Assembly (NCBI RefSeq): GCF_014799995.1
Contig: NZ_JAAVGY010000013.1
Span: forward strand, 1-46,068
Direction of reading: 5' to 3'
Origin: Helicobacter sp.
GTDB lineage: Bacteria; Campylobacterota; Campylobacteria; Campylobacterales; Helicobacteraceae
Length of the DNA: 46,068 nucleotides
Shown here: positions 17,907 to 26,357 of the stretch, piece by piece
Position numbering within the stretch: position 1 is the first letter of the stretch
How the letters are laid out: every line of letters starts with the position of its first letter
The notes under the pieces: model-generated
Seen by the model: only the letters and a program-made list of their open reading frames with translations
Database searches by the model: none
What the model was told of the DNA's origin: nothing
Position numbers and translations under genes: made by a program

Positions 17907-20018
17907 TTGCGTTTAGGGGTATTTGTCAGTTTAAGCATTGTTTGTTATTGCCTCTGTGTAGGGGTAAGATTCTATTATCCTTTCATCTTGAGTGCCTATC
18001 CGCAATATTTCTATAATGAAGCACTTCTGCTCAATACACACGATGGTTATTTCTACGCGCAAGGTGCGAAGCATCTACTCTTCATTGCACAAGAATTTTA
18101 TTCAAATTTCACTTGGGAATTGTGGCAAAATCCCCAAAAGTTTTTTACGATTCTAAACTCTCCTAACCTATCCCAAACTTCTCCCAAATCTGCTAATGAG
18201 ATTCTCTCTATACTCACTGCATTTTTGGCTTTTTGCTTGCCCTTTAACCTAGAGCAAATTCTTCACCTTATGCCCGGAATCTTTGGCAGCTTAGTTGTGT
18301 TTCCCGTAATGGCTTTAATGCGAAGCTTTGGAGTGATTCCTTGCGCCTTAAGTGGCATTTTGAGCGGCATTAGCGTGAGTTATTATAACCGCACGCTCTT
18401 TGGCTATTATGACACAGATATGCTCGTGATTGTCTTGGGTTTGAGCGTAGGAGTGATGATTCTGCGCACTTGGCAAACACAACGCACACGAGACTATGCT
18501 ATTTTACTCGTTTTAAGTACTTTGGCACTTGGATATTATGCGAATTTGCGTTATGTTCTGCTAGGATATATTTTGATTTTATGCTCCTTTTTCCTAAAAG
18601 ACTTGTGGGGCAAATCACACAAAGAATCCCAAATACAATGGATTCTTTTGGGCTTGCTTTGGACGCTAACTTTAGAGATTTTTTTGCCGAAACTCACTTT
18701 TGCTTGGATATTTTTAGGATTCTTTTTGGGCTTAGGTTTGAAATCTTTATGCCAATATTGCAAGCCAAAGGCTTTATTCATACTCTTTTTCTTGGGCAAT
18801 CTTGGATTCTTATTGTGGAAATTATTGCCCAATATGTTCTCTAGTGATTATTTAGGCTATTTTTTAGCTTCTGATACTCAAGGCGAGAATTTTCATTATT
18901 TAAATGTCCTAGATTCTATTGCAGAGGTTTCAAGCATTGGCTTTGATGAATTTGCCTATCGTGTGAGTGGTGGAATCGTCTGGTTCATACTAGGTACTTT
19001 GGGTTATGTTTGGCTTATTTTGGCGTATAAGAGATTCTTAATCTTTTTGCCATTCTTGGCTTTGGGTTGTTTTTCTCTTGTGCAAGGCTTACGCTTTAGC
19101 TTTTATGCTACGTCAATCTTTGCCATTGGACTTGGATTTTTACTCTACCAAACGCAAGAGGCTTTAAGGTATTTCAAATATGCAATTCTTAAAAAGATTT
19201 TGATTTTTGGAATCGTATTTTTAGCGATTCTGCCCCATTTATGGCATATTAAGAATTATATTATCGCCCCTATTTTAGAGGCAAGTGAAGCAGAGATTCT
19301 CCGCGCCATTGATACCAAAAGCGGTGATTTTGCATTAGCTTGGTGGGATTATGGTTACTATATTACCTACTTTAGCGGCTTAAAGACTTTCATTGATGGT
19401 GGAATACATTCTGGAAAACAAAATTTTCCTATTAGCCTAGTGCTAAGTTCTAAAGAGGAGAAAATCAGTTACAATGTCGCCAAAATGCTTTTAAATGCAG
19501 AATCCTTAGAGGATTATTTAAGGCAAAATGGGATAGAGGAAGGACTAAAAAACCTAAAAACACAAAGGAATTTTGCCAAGACACAAAAGAATCTTTATAT
19601 TATTTTGCCTTTTCGTATGCTTGAAATTTTTCCAAATATTATGCGTTTCTCTTCTGTGGATTTAAACAATGGCAAAGTGCCAAAGCTTGATTTCTTTGCT
19701 TTATCTATCAGCGAAAATAACGAAAGGATAAGTTTCAAAAACGGAATCTATTTCAACAAAATCACGGGTAAAGTCTCTGCACAAGATTTTCAAATCACCA
19801 TTCAAAAAAGCATAGACTTAAAACACAATCTTACGCAAGATTTTGACGCTACAAGCGCGCTTATTGCGATATTTTTGCCCAATGGCAAAACACTACTTTG
19901 CGCAGAATCGTATTTGGAAAGCTTTTATTTTAAAGGTTTATTCTTTGAAAATTTAGATTCTAATTTATTCCAAAAAGTGCTAAAAAATGACACAATTACA
20001 ATTTATAAACTCTTATAA
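17907..20018 (+). CDS. pglB: PglB-type oligosaccharyltransferase (STT3 family)
   Basis: PglB transfers a lipid-linked glycan to Asn in D/E-x-N-x-S/T sequons on the periplasmic side of the inner membrane. The 703-residue product has about 13 membrane segments up to residue 450, then a periplasmic domain. The catalytic features are visible: NTHDGYFYAQGA in the first loop, YYDTDM in the second, SSIGFDEFAYRVSG as the external-loop Glu/Arg region, and WWDYG at residues 479-483. A TTG start at 17907 has AGGA just upstream, and no ATG fits better. It sits with one glycosyltransferase, not in a pgl operon. H. pullorum is described as having two pglB genes outside any larger cluster, which this resembles. 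Confidence 0.93.
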   Translation: MRLGVFVSLSIVCYCLCVGVRFYYPFILSAYPQYFYNEALLLNTHDGYFYAQGAKHLLFIAQEFYSNFTWELWQNPQKFFTILNSPNLSQTSPKSANEILSILTAFLAFCLPFNLEQILHLMPGIFGSLVVFPVMALMRSFGVIPCALSGILSGISVSYYNRTLFGYYDTDMLVIVLGLSVGVMILRTWQTQRTRDYAILLVLSTLALGYYANLRYVLLGYILILCSFFLKDLWGKSHKESQIQWILLGLLWTLTLEIFLPKLTFAWIFLGFFLGLGLKSLCQYCKPKALFILFFLGNLGFLLWKLLPNMFSSDYLGYFLASDTQGENFHYLNVLDSIAEVSSIGFDEFAYRVSGGIVWFILGTLGYVWLILAYKRFLIFLPFLALGCFSLVQGLRFSFYATSIFAIGLGFLLYQTQEALRYFKYAILKKILIFGIVFLAILPHLWHIKNYIIAPILEASEAEILRAIDTKSGDFALAWWDYGYYITYFSGLKTFIDGGIHSGKQNFPISLVLSSKEEKISYNVAKMLLNAESLEDYLRQNGIEEGLKNLKTQRNFAKTQKNLYIILPFRMLEIFPNIMRFSSVDLNNGKVPKLDFFALSISENNERISFKNGIYFNKITGKVSAQDFQITIQKSIDLKHNLTQDFDATSALIAIFLPNGKTLLCAESYLESFYFKGLFFENLDSNLFQKVLKNDTITIYKLL

Positions 20019-20035
20019 TTCAAGAAAGGAAAGAT

Positions 20036-20506
20036 ATGGAACTTACGCATTTAGATGAACGACAAAATCCCAAAATGGTAGATGTTTCGCCCAAAGATTC
20101 TACCCATAGAGTCGCTCTTGCAAGGGGGAAAATTTCAATGAGCGCAGAGGCTTTTAGTGCAATCAAAGAGCAAAGAGTCAAAAAGGGCGCAGTTTTGCAA
20201 ACCGCTATTGTCGCGGCTATTATGGGGGCAAAACGCACTTCAGAGTTGATTCCAATGTGTCATCCGCTTTTCTTAACAAGCGTCCAATGTGAGATAGAAG
20301 AAATCGCGAGTGAAAATGCCTTTATTTTGGAAGTGTGTGCCAAATCTTATGGGCAAACAGGCGTAGAAATGGAAGCTTTGATGGGTGTTAATATTGGCTT
20401 ATTGACAATTTACGATATGGTTAAAGCTATTGACAAAACAATGGTTTTAAGCGAGATTTATTTAATGGAAAAGAGCGGAGGAAAAAGTGGGCATTTCGTG
20501 CGCTAA
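20036..20506 (+). CDS. moaC: Cyclic pyranopterin monophosphate synthase
   Basis: MoaC, with MoaA, converts GTP to cyclic pyranopterin monophosphate for molybdenum cofactor. The 156-residue protein has the family signatures MVDVSPKDSTHRVALARG, KKGAVLQTAIVAAIMGAKRTSELIPMCHPL (with the conserved Lys and His) and GVEMEALMGVNIGLLTIYDMVKAIDK. AGGAAAG precedes the ATG 18 bp after pglB. No other mo genes are near, so its place behind pglB appears to be chance. Confidence 0.96.
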   Translation: MELTHLDERQNPKMVDVSPKDSTHRVALARGKISMSAEAFSAIKEQRVKKGAVLQTAIVAAIMGAKRTSELIPMCHPLFLTSVQCEIEEIASENAFILEVCAKSYGQTGVEMEALMGVNIGLLTIYDMVKAIDKTMVLSEIYLMEKSGGKSGHFVR

Positions 20507-20622
20507 ATGAATCTTATCAGATAAAATTATTCAGATTTGTAAATTAAAATGCTTTCCAAAATTTTGTAAAACAAAAAACGATTTTTATTTCATTTTGTTA
20601 AATTTGCAACTTCAATACAAAT

Positions 20623-20657
20623 TTTCACAATGGAATCCTTAAAGATTCCTTGTGAAA
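20623..20657. terminator. Strong hairpin between moaC and the ATP-grasp gene
   Basis: TTTCACAA-T-GGAATC, loop CTTAAA, GATTCC-TTGTGAAA give a 14-bp stem with one bulged base. It lies between two convergent genes and is a good bidirectional terminator candidate, though long T-runs are absent on either side. Confidence 0.6.
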
Positions 20658-20679
20658 TGAGGTTAATGGAGAAAAGTGA

Positions 20680-21789
20680 TTACGCTTTCTTTTCGCTTAC
20701 GATTTCTACGATATTGTCTCCCACCATTACCGCAATTTTTGCCATAAACTCTTCAGGACTTGTAAATCCAACGCATGAGCAGTTGATTTCGCCTAAAATA
20801 TAGCGGTCTGCACCTTTTTCGTCTGTGTCTAGGATAAAGTCTGCTGTCCAAATAAGCGGTAAGTCATAGTTGCCTAGTTTGCTTTTGATTTGTGGAAGTT
20901 GTCCTAAGAACCAATCTACCAATGTTTGCCAATCTTTTGGCTCATCGTAGCGATATTTTGCCCCGCTAAAGAGAGTTGCACTAAACGCATCACCACCTTC
21001 TGCTGGTTTTTTATGCACAACATACACAGGAGTTTTATAAAGCATAAGGATTCTAATCTCACCCTCTTTAATACGTGGCAAGAAAGTCATATCTACGAGC
21101 ATACCATTATCGCCCACTAAATAATGCTCACAAAAATCCATAAACTCGCCTAATTTTCGCTCTTCTGTGTGATTATCCTTTGCTTCTGTGCAGATGATTT
21201 TAGTATCTAGCGGGAGAGATTCTACTTTATTATAATCACTGCTAGATTCTAGTCTTACGCGCCAAATCCCCTCACCTGTGGAACCACGATTTTGCTTTAA
21301 AACCCTTTCACCTTTTGCTAGAGTTTTAGGAAAAGTTTTCTTAAAATCGTGTTTGTCGCTGAAAGTTACTCCGATTCTTTTTGCTTCTGCTGGGTCATAA
21401 TACGCATAAGTATCACTAGGAACTAAAGGAGTGTCGGCTAATTTTGTCAAAGCATCTTTTGCTCCATAACCAATCATTGCGTCAGGGTGGGGCATACCTA
21501 CCAATCCATCGGCACAAAGTTTGCGCAAAACATCAAAATAGAGTTTTTCTTCTTTTAAGTTTCCGGGATTGACGCGAGAAACATAACCATCGGCACTTTC
21601 ACGCACTTTTTTATAGATTTCCTCTCGTTTGGCAGAATCACGCAATGCCTCATCGGTGAGTTGCACTACTTCCGCATCCCAACCTTTTGCTTTTAGGGCA
21701 TTTACCATTGGCATAGTGTCTTTTCTATGTCCATCTGCACCTTTATCACTACCGCCAACTGCTTCAAAAAAGACAATATTCTTTTTCAT
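20680..21789 (-). CDS. Uncharacterised ATP-grasp superfamily protein
   Basis: The 369-residue protein is ATP-grasp-like. There is an N-terminal nucleotide-fold region (VVFFEAVGGSDKG-like; KGWDAEVVQL) and the segment MPHPDAMIGYGAKDALTKLADTPLVPSD that resembles the pre-ATP domain. Then come VLKQNRGSTGEGIWRV (glycine-rich ATP loop, about 193-208), MLVDMTFLPRIKEGEIRILMLYKTPVYVVHKKP, and ILGEINCSCVGFTSPEEF, where the Glu/Asn of EIN is the usual metal site. The pattern recalls prokaryotic glutathione-synthetase-like enzymes but I cannot name its substrate. The ATG at 21789 is chosen because GGAGG lies 8 bp upstream; an in-frame TTG four codons earlier would contain that site. It stands alone, with its own promoter and leader. 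Confidence 0.75.
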   Translation of the reverse strand: MKKNIVFFEAVGGSDKGADGHRKDTMPMVNALKAKGWDAEVVQLTDEALRDSAKREEIYKKVRESADGYVSRVNPGNLKEEKLYFDVLRKLCADGLVGMPHPDAMIGYGAKDALTKLADTPLVPSDTYAYYDPAEAKRIGVTFSDKHDFKKTFPKTLAKGERVLKQNRGSTGEGIWRVRLESSSDYNKVESLPLDTKIICTEAKDNHTEERKLGEFMDFCEHYLVGDNGMLVDMTFLPRIKEGEIRILMLYKTPVYVVHKKPAEGGDAFSATLFSGAKYRYDEPKDWQTLVDWFLGQLPQIKSKLGNYDLPLIWTADFILDTDEKGADRYILGEINCSCVGFTSPEEFMAKIAVMVGDNIVEIVSEKKA

Positions 21790-21830
21790 ACTTTCCTCCA
21801 AAAATAAATTATGATTTAGAAGAATATCAA

Positions 21831-21849
21831 AATAAGTCTTAAACTTATT
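21831..21849 (-). promoter_or_regulatory. Inverted repeat in the ATP-grasp leader
   Basis: AATAAGT, loop CTTAA, ACTTATT form a perfect 7-bp inverted repeat within the leader, between the promoter at 21897 and the gene. A second small hairpin (CACTC-GGA-GGGTG, minus strand, near 21862-21874) lies upstream. It could be an operator or part of a structured leader; I do not recognise a known riboswitch. Confidence 0.4.
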
Positions 21850-21896
21850 ATCCTTAAGAGCACCCTCCGAGTGATTTCATTTGTGAGTGTTACTAA

Positions 21897-21902
21897 ATTA
21901 TA
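21897..21902 (-). promoter_or_regulatory. Promoter -10 box for the ATP-grasp gene
   Basis: TATAAT on the minus strand within TTTTGTATAATTTAG gives an expected start near 21890 and a 5' leader of about 100 nt, long for this compact genome. Confidence 0.6.
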
Positions 21903-21980
21903 CAAAATTTGCCTAAAGTTTAACCTTTAGAATTATATTAAGGTTATTTCTTGCTCAAGAGATTTAAAAGTTTTTTGGGA

Positions 21981-21986
21981 TATAAT
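21981..21986 (+). promoter_or_regulatory. Promoter -10 box for the MarC-family gene
   Basis: A perfect TATAAT follows a T-tract (TTTTTTGGGA) and lies 80 bp before the ATG at 22066, leaving a leader of about 70 nt. Confidence 0.6.
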
Positions 21987-22065
21987 TTCGCCATTAAATT
22001 AATCTAATTTTAAGAAATTTTCTTGGATTTTTATTTGGCTTAAAATTTTCTAATTAAGGAATCCA

Positions 22066-22656
22066 ATGCCTGCTGGGATAGAATCTCAACTTCATAGTCT
22101 TTTGCTAGTCGCTATCACCATTCTTGCGGTGTTAAATCCTTTTGGCAATCTCCCTCAATTTATTTCTATGACAGACGATTTAGACACAACAACGCGTCAA
22201 AGCCTCTTTCGCAATATTCTTTATGTCGCTTTTATGATTGTGATTCTGTTTTTACTCACAGGTCCTTTTATTATGAAATTTCTTTTCAAAATAGAATTGA
22301 ATCATCTGCGCATTGCGGGAGGATTCCTTTTGATTTTGGTTAGCCTTAAGGGATTATTATTGCCTACACACAAAGATGCGCAACACCACGAGGGTTTAAG
22401 CAAGACAGAATTACTCAACCAAAGCATCGTTCCAATGGCGTTTCCTATGCTTGTAGGTCCAGGAACGCTTTCTACGGTCGTTGTATTATCCGAAGAAGAG
22501 GGTCTCATTCTCACGATTGTCGCTATCATCACTGCTTTTGCCTTTATGCTTGGACTTTTTCATTTTTCCGCTAGTATTGAGCGCATATTGGGCAAACTTG
22601 CATTACACGTACTTTCTCGTATTGCACTTGTATTTATTATGGCAGTGGGGGGTTAA
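22066..22656 (+). CDS. MarC-family membrane protein, 3' end frameshifted
   Basis: The 196-residue reading frame is a MarC/UPF0056-type inner-membrane protein with six hydrophobic segments. It has the typical ITILAVLNPFGNLPQF start, a central RIAGGFLLILVSLKGLLL, and the second-half repeat VPMAFPMLVGPGTLSTVV. The natural function of the family is not settled. The frame ends in MAVGG just after six G bases (22647-22652). With five Gs it would read on as MAVGVKMIIIGLKAMF and stop at 22690, which looks like the normal family C-terminus and would end 3 bp before the next ATG. So the last helix is damaged by one extra G, through slippage, a phase-variable state, or a sequencing error. Confidence 0.85.
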   Translation: MPAGIESQLHSLLLVAITILAVLNPFGNLPQFISMTDDLDTTTRQSLFRNILYVAFMIVILFLLTGPFIMKFLFKIELNHLRIAGGFLLILVSLKGLLLPTHKDAQHHEGLSKTELLNQSIVPMAFPMLVGPGTLSTVVVLSEEEGLILTIVAIITAFAFMLGLFHFSASIERILGKLALHVLSRIALVFIMAVGG

Positions 22657-22693
22657 GATGATTATTATCGGCTTAAAGGCTATGTTTTAGGCA

Positions 22694-23536
22694 ATGGAAT
22701 CCAATGAACTTTTTTCTGCTCTTTTTAGCGCATTAAATGCTAAAAATGCCCAAGAAAAATGTGTCTTAACGCAAGAAATTTGGCAAAATTTCCAAAATTT
22801 CACCCTAGAGCATAACCAAATCATTTTGCCCATAAATTCCCCGACTTTTGCACACTTTTGCTCTATCGTGCCACCCTCTAAAGTCCCACAAGGCAAATAC
22901 CTAAAAACAGACTTAAATGTCGCGCATTTATTGCATTCTGTCGCACACATTGAATTTTCAGCAATTGATTTAGCCCTAGATTGTGCCTATCGCTTTCGGG
23001 GATTGCCTCTAAACTTTTATTATGATTGGGTGGAAGTGGCAAACGAAGAGGTTAAACATTTCTTAGCACTCCAATCACTTTTAGAGACTTTAGGATTCCA
23101 TTATGGAGATTTTGGCGTGCATACTTTGCTATTTGATTCTATGAAAAATTGTAATGTGCTTTTAGACAGAATCGCTCTGATTCCGCGCGGAATGGAAGCC
23201 GTTGGCTTAGATGTCAATCCCTTTTTATGTGCAAAAGTTCAGGCAAGCCACCATTCCATTAAAAAAGAGCTTTTGAATACTTTAGAGATGATTCTAAGAG
23301 ATGAGATTTCACACGTTTTCAAAGGTAGCGTATGGTTTGCTTATGTGTGCGAACAAGAAAAAATCGCACCTCAAGAGAGAGCCTCAAAATACTTTGAAAT
23401 TCTTAAAAATTATCATTTTTCTTTTCCAAAAGCCAATACGCAATTCAATATCCACGCAAGATTACAAGCAGGATTCAGCCAAGAAGAATTAAAAATGCTA
23501 GAAAATGAGATTTTTCTCTCGCAAAATCCCAAATAA
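22694..23536 (+). CDS. DUF455 ferritin-like protein
   Basis: The 280-residue protein matches the DUF455 family, predicted four-helix carboxylate di-iron proteins. Candidate metal ligands are seen in order: HSVAHIEFSAIDLALDCAYRF (HxxE), EVANEEVKHFLALQSLLE (ExxH), the conserved RGMEAVGLDVNP, and ILRDEISHVFKGSVWF (ExxH). The reaction is unknown; relatives have been linked to MiaE-like hydroxylases by fold only. It follows the marC-like frame by 3 bp from that gene's expected natural stop, implying one operon. Confidence 0.8.
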   Translation: MESNELFSALFSALNAKNAQEKCVLTQEIWQNFQNFTLEHNQIILPINSPTFAHFCSIVPPSKVPQGKYLKTDLNVAHLLHSVAHIEFSAIDLALDCAYRFRGLPLNFYYDWVEVANEEVKHFLALQSLLETLGFHYGDFGVHTLLFDSMKNCNVLLDRIALIPRGMEAVGLDVNPFLCAKVQASHHSIKKELLNTLEMILRDEISHVFKGSVWFAYVCEQEKIAPQERASKYFEILKNYHFSFPKANTQFNIHARLQAGFSQEELKMLENEIFLSQNPK

Positions 23537-23569
23537 AGAGATTAAGATTCCTTGTGCGTTACCCTTTCG

Positions 23570-23757
23570 TTATTGCGAGATTCTGTAAGAAATCACGGCA
23601 ATCTATCATTTAGAATCTCGCTTTAGATTTCATTGCAAAATTTACTTTTTGCTAGATTATGGATTGCTGCGTCATTACACTCTTCGCAATGACGCGGTGG
23701 TTGGCTTGTCGTCATTGCGAGAAAATTTGAAAAATTTTCGTGGCAATCTATAATCCC
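23570..23757. repeat. Dispersed palindromic repeat copy 2 (double unit)
   Basis: This occupies most of the 366-bp gap between the DUF455 and SDR genes. The first unit runs from TTATTGCGAGATTCTGTAAG to GATTATGGATTGCTGCGTC and is inverted relative to copy 1. The second short unit is GTCATTGCGAG-AAAATTTGAAAAATTTTC-GTGGCAATC, itself an inverted repeat around AAAATTT. Nothing gene-like lies in the gap apart from the SDR promoter. Confidence 0.8.
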
Positions 23758-23854
23758 ACACAAAGCAAGCTACGATATTTTAGAAATCCTACTATTTCAT
23801 TTTGTAACAGAATCACAAGCAAAAAAACCTAAGCAGATTTTAAAACTATCTTCC

Positions 23855-23860
23855 TATAAT
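23855..23860 (+). promoter_or_regulatory. Promoter -10 box for the SDR gene
   Basis: A perfect TATAAT lies 43 bp before the ATG at 23903, outside the repeat copy. Confidence 0.6.
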
Positions 23861-23902
23861 ACAGACCCAACTCAAACAAAATTCTATTGACAAGGAAATC
23901 TA

Positions 23903-24655
23903 ATGAATATCTTAATCACGGGTGCGTCTTCAGGATTTGGACGCGCCATTGCAGAAGAATTTGGGACAAAAGGACACAAAGTCATCGCACTTGCAAGGCG
24001 CAAAGAAGCATTAGAATCCCTTGCGCGCAAGATTCCATACTGCATTCCTCTCCCTTGCGATATTTGTGATAGAATCTCTTTGCAAAAGGCGATAGAATCT
24101 CTCCCCCAAGAGTTTAAAACGATTGATGTCCTAGTCAATAATGCAGGGCTTGCACTCGGCTTAGAAAGTGCCGATAAATGCAACTTTGAAGATTGGGAAA
24201 GAATGATTGAAGTTAATATTAAAGCCCTTACCTACCTCACGCGTCTAATACTACCCCAAATGGTAGAACGCAAGAGTGGGCATATTATCACGATTGGCTC
24301 TATTGCAGGACGTTATCCTTATCCCGGTGGCAATGTTTATGGTGCAAGCAAGGCATTCGTGCGGCAATTTGCTTTGGGTTTGCGTGCGGATTTGAGTGGT
24401 ACAAATGTGCGAGTAAGCGACATTGAACCCGGACTTGCTGGAGGAAGTGAATTTTCACTCGTGCGATTCAAAGGTGATAAACAAAAGGCTGACGCGCTCT
24501 ACAAAGGAGCAAACGCCCTCACTCCACAAGACATTGCCCAAGCGGTCTATTGGGTGGCTACCTTGCCACAACATATCAATGTCAATACATTAGAAATTAT
24601 GCCAACAAGTCAAAGTTTCGCAGCATTAAATGTATATAAAGAAACTTCTTGTTAG
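23903..24655 (+). CDS. Short-chain dehydrogenase (YdfG-like)
   Basis: The 250-residue protein is a classical SDR. It has the cofactor loop TGASSGFGRA (7-16), NNAG, the catalytic Ser in TIGSIAG, and YGASK with the Tyr/Lys pair. The Arg residues after beta-2 (LARRKEALE) suggest NADP(H). The order and the PGLAGGSEFSLVRFKGD segment resemble YdfG-type 3-hydroxy acid dehydrogenases that act on serine and allo-threonine. The neighbour downstream is a serine-type transporter, which fits that substrate class, but the assignment is inference. AAGGAAA precedes the ATG. Confidence 0.8.
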   Translation: MNILITGASSGFGRAIAEEFGTKGHKVIALARRKEALESLARKIPYCIPLPCDICDRISLQKAIESLPQEFKTIDVLVNNAGLALGLESADKCNFEDWERMIEVNIKALTYLTRLILPQMVERKSGHIITIGSIAGRYPYPGGNVYGASKAFVRQFALGLRADLSGTNVRVSDIEPGLAGGSEFSLVRFKGDKQKADALYKGANALTPQDIAQAVYWVATLPQHINVNTLEIMPTSQSFAALNVYKETSC

Positions 24656-24821
24656 CCTCTATTAATTCGCAAGAATCCCTTGCGGATTAAACGAGCAAAT
24701 TACTTCTTATAATCTCTGCAAAGACGAAAATCTTTCACTAACAGCAAGAAATTTTGATTTTTAAGCAGATTCTTTTACTTAGCGTTATAAACTTTTATTT
24801 TAAAACCTCTAAAGGAATCGT

Positions 24822-26084
24822 ATGCAATGGAATCGTTTTGACACGCGTTGGACGCTCTCACTCTTTGGCACAGCAGTAGGAGCTGGTATTTTGTTTTTAC
24901 CCATTCGTGCAGGGACAGGAGGATTTTATCCTGTGGTGTTGATGACACTTCTTATTTTCCCTATGGTGTGGCTCTCGCACCGCGCACTTAGTCGTTTTGT
25001 CAATGAATCCCAAAGCATAGAACACGACATCACACACGCGGCAGAGGAATATTGGGGACGCGGGATTAGTTTCTTTATCACATTCTTGTATTTTTTCGCT
25101 ATCTATCCTATCTGCCTCGCTTATGGAGTTGGAATCACAAATACTTTCGCAAGCTTTTTTATTCATCAGCTTAACCTCACAAGCCTTTATGATGCAGAGA
25201 CAATGACACTTTACCCCCTAGTGCGTGCAGGGCTTGCCTTTGTGCTTGTCAGCGCAATGATGGGAGTAATGGTGCTCAAAGAAGAAACGATTACCAAAGC
25301 CTGCAATGCACTTGTATATCCCTTGTGCGCGGTGCTTTTTATATTTTCTCTTTATCTGATTCCTTATTGGAAGCTAGAATCTCTACAAAAAATACCGAGT
25401 TTGGAGGAGCTTATCCAAGTGATTTGGCTTACTCTGCCTGTGCTCGTCTTCGCCTTTAACCATTCTCCTGCGATTTCAACCTTTACCCTTAGCGTGCGCA
25501 AGACTTATGGCGACACTTCACAAGCAAAGGCAAATCAGATTCTTTTCCGCACAGCCATTTTATTGCTTGTCTTTGTAATGTTTTTTGTCTTTTCTTGTAT
25601 TTTATGCCTTAGCGCAGAAGACTTCACAAAAGCAAGAGAGGCAAACATTCCGATTCTTTCTTATTTTGCCAATCAATTCCAAACTCCAATCATCGCTTTA
25701 GGTGCGCCACTTGTGGCATTTTTAGCGATTGTAAGTTCGTTCTTTGGGCATTATTTTGGCGCATTTGAAGGTTTGAATGGAATCGTTAGAAAAGCCATTA
25801 AACTAAGCGGCAACGAAACCCCAAATATCCGTAATATCAAGATTTTTAGCACCTTGTTTATGTATGTAACGATTATTCTTGTCGCCTATCTTAATCCTAG
25901 CATTTTAGGATTCATTGAGGATTTGGGTGGTCCAATCATCGCTGCAATCTTATTTCTAATGCCAATCCTTGCAATTTGGCGTGTAGAGAAACTTAAAAAA
26001 TACAAAAACCCTTTATTAGATGGATTTGTATTTATTACAGGATTCCTAACCATTACAAGTGTGATTTATAAGTTTTTTCTATGA
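24822..26084 (+). CDS. sdaC: SdaC-type amino acid:proton symporter
   Basis: The 420-residue protein has 11 likely membrane helices and belongs to the hydroxy/aromatic amino acid permease family. Family marks are FGTAVGAGILFLPIRAGTGGFYPV in the first helix, PVLVFAFNHSPAISTF in the middle and SSFFGHYFGAFEGLNGI near helix 8. These agree best with SdaC serine transporters; specificity for serine rather than threonine is inference. A serine dehydratase (sdaA), its usual partner in related genomes, is not in the window. It has its own 166-bp upstream gap with only a weak TATAAA. Confidence 0.75.
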   Translation: MQWNRFDTRWTLSLFGTAVGAGILFLPIRAGTGGFYPVVLMTLLIFPMVWLSHRALSRFVNESQSIEHDITHAAEEYWGRGISFFITFLYFFAIYPICLAYGVGITNTFASFFIHQLNLTSLYDAETMTLYPLVRAGLAFVLVSAMMGVMVLKEETITKACNALVYPLCAVLFIFSLYLIPYWKLESLQKIPSLEELIQVIWLTLPVLVFAFNHSPAISTFTLSVRKTYGDTSQAKANQILFRTAILLLVFVMFFVFSCILCLSAEDFTKAREANIPILSYFANQFQTPIIALGAPLVAFLAIVSSFFGHYFGAFEGLNGIVRKAIKLSGNETPNIRNIKIFSTLFMYVTIILVAYLNPSILGFIEDLGGPIIAAILFLMPILAIWRVEKLKKYKNPLLDGFVFITGFLTITSVIYKFFL

Positions 26085-26089
26085 TTTCG

Positions 26090-26266
26090 GATTGCCACTG
26101 CGTCCTTGCAAAGCCTTTGTGAAAGGGTTGTAATCTATCATTTAAAGATTTCATTACAAAATTTGCTTTTTGCTAGATTATGGATTGTTTTGGCTTTGCC
26201 TTGCAAGGACGCGGTAGAAAATGTCATTGCGAGCAAGTTTATAAAACTTGCGTAGTAATCCATAGC
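26090..26266. repeat. Dispersed palindromic repeat copy 3
   Basis: This fills the 273-bp gap between sdaC and the TPR lipoprotein gene. It shares the body AATCTATCATTT-AAAGATTTCATTACAAAATT and TTTTTGCTAGATTATGGATTG with copies 1 and 2. It ends in a divergent unit GTCATTGCGAG-CAAGTTTATAAAACTTGCG-TAGTAATCC whose middle is a perfect hairpin (GCAAGTTT/AAACTTGC). Confidence 0.75.
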
Positions 26267-26357
26267 TTAGAAATGCAAAAACTTTTACATTGGATTCTTA
26301 ATTACCACGCGTGATAAATCAGGCTCGTAAGGACAGAACGTGCAAGAATAGAAAAAG

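Noticed and set aside
20926..21120. Open frame opposite the ATP-grasp gene
   Set aside because: Shadow of a real gene; no independent support.
22481..22690. 69-codon plus-strand frame overlapping the marC end as a separate gene
   Set aside because: Only its last dozen codons make sense, as the continuation of marC after a one-base shift; the rest is out of frame with a real gene.
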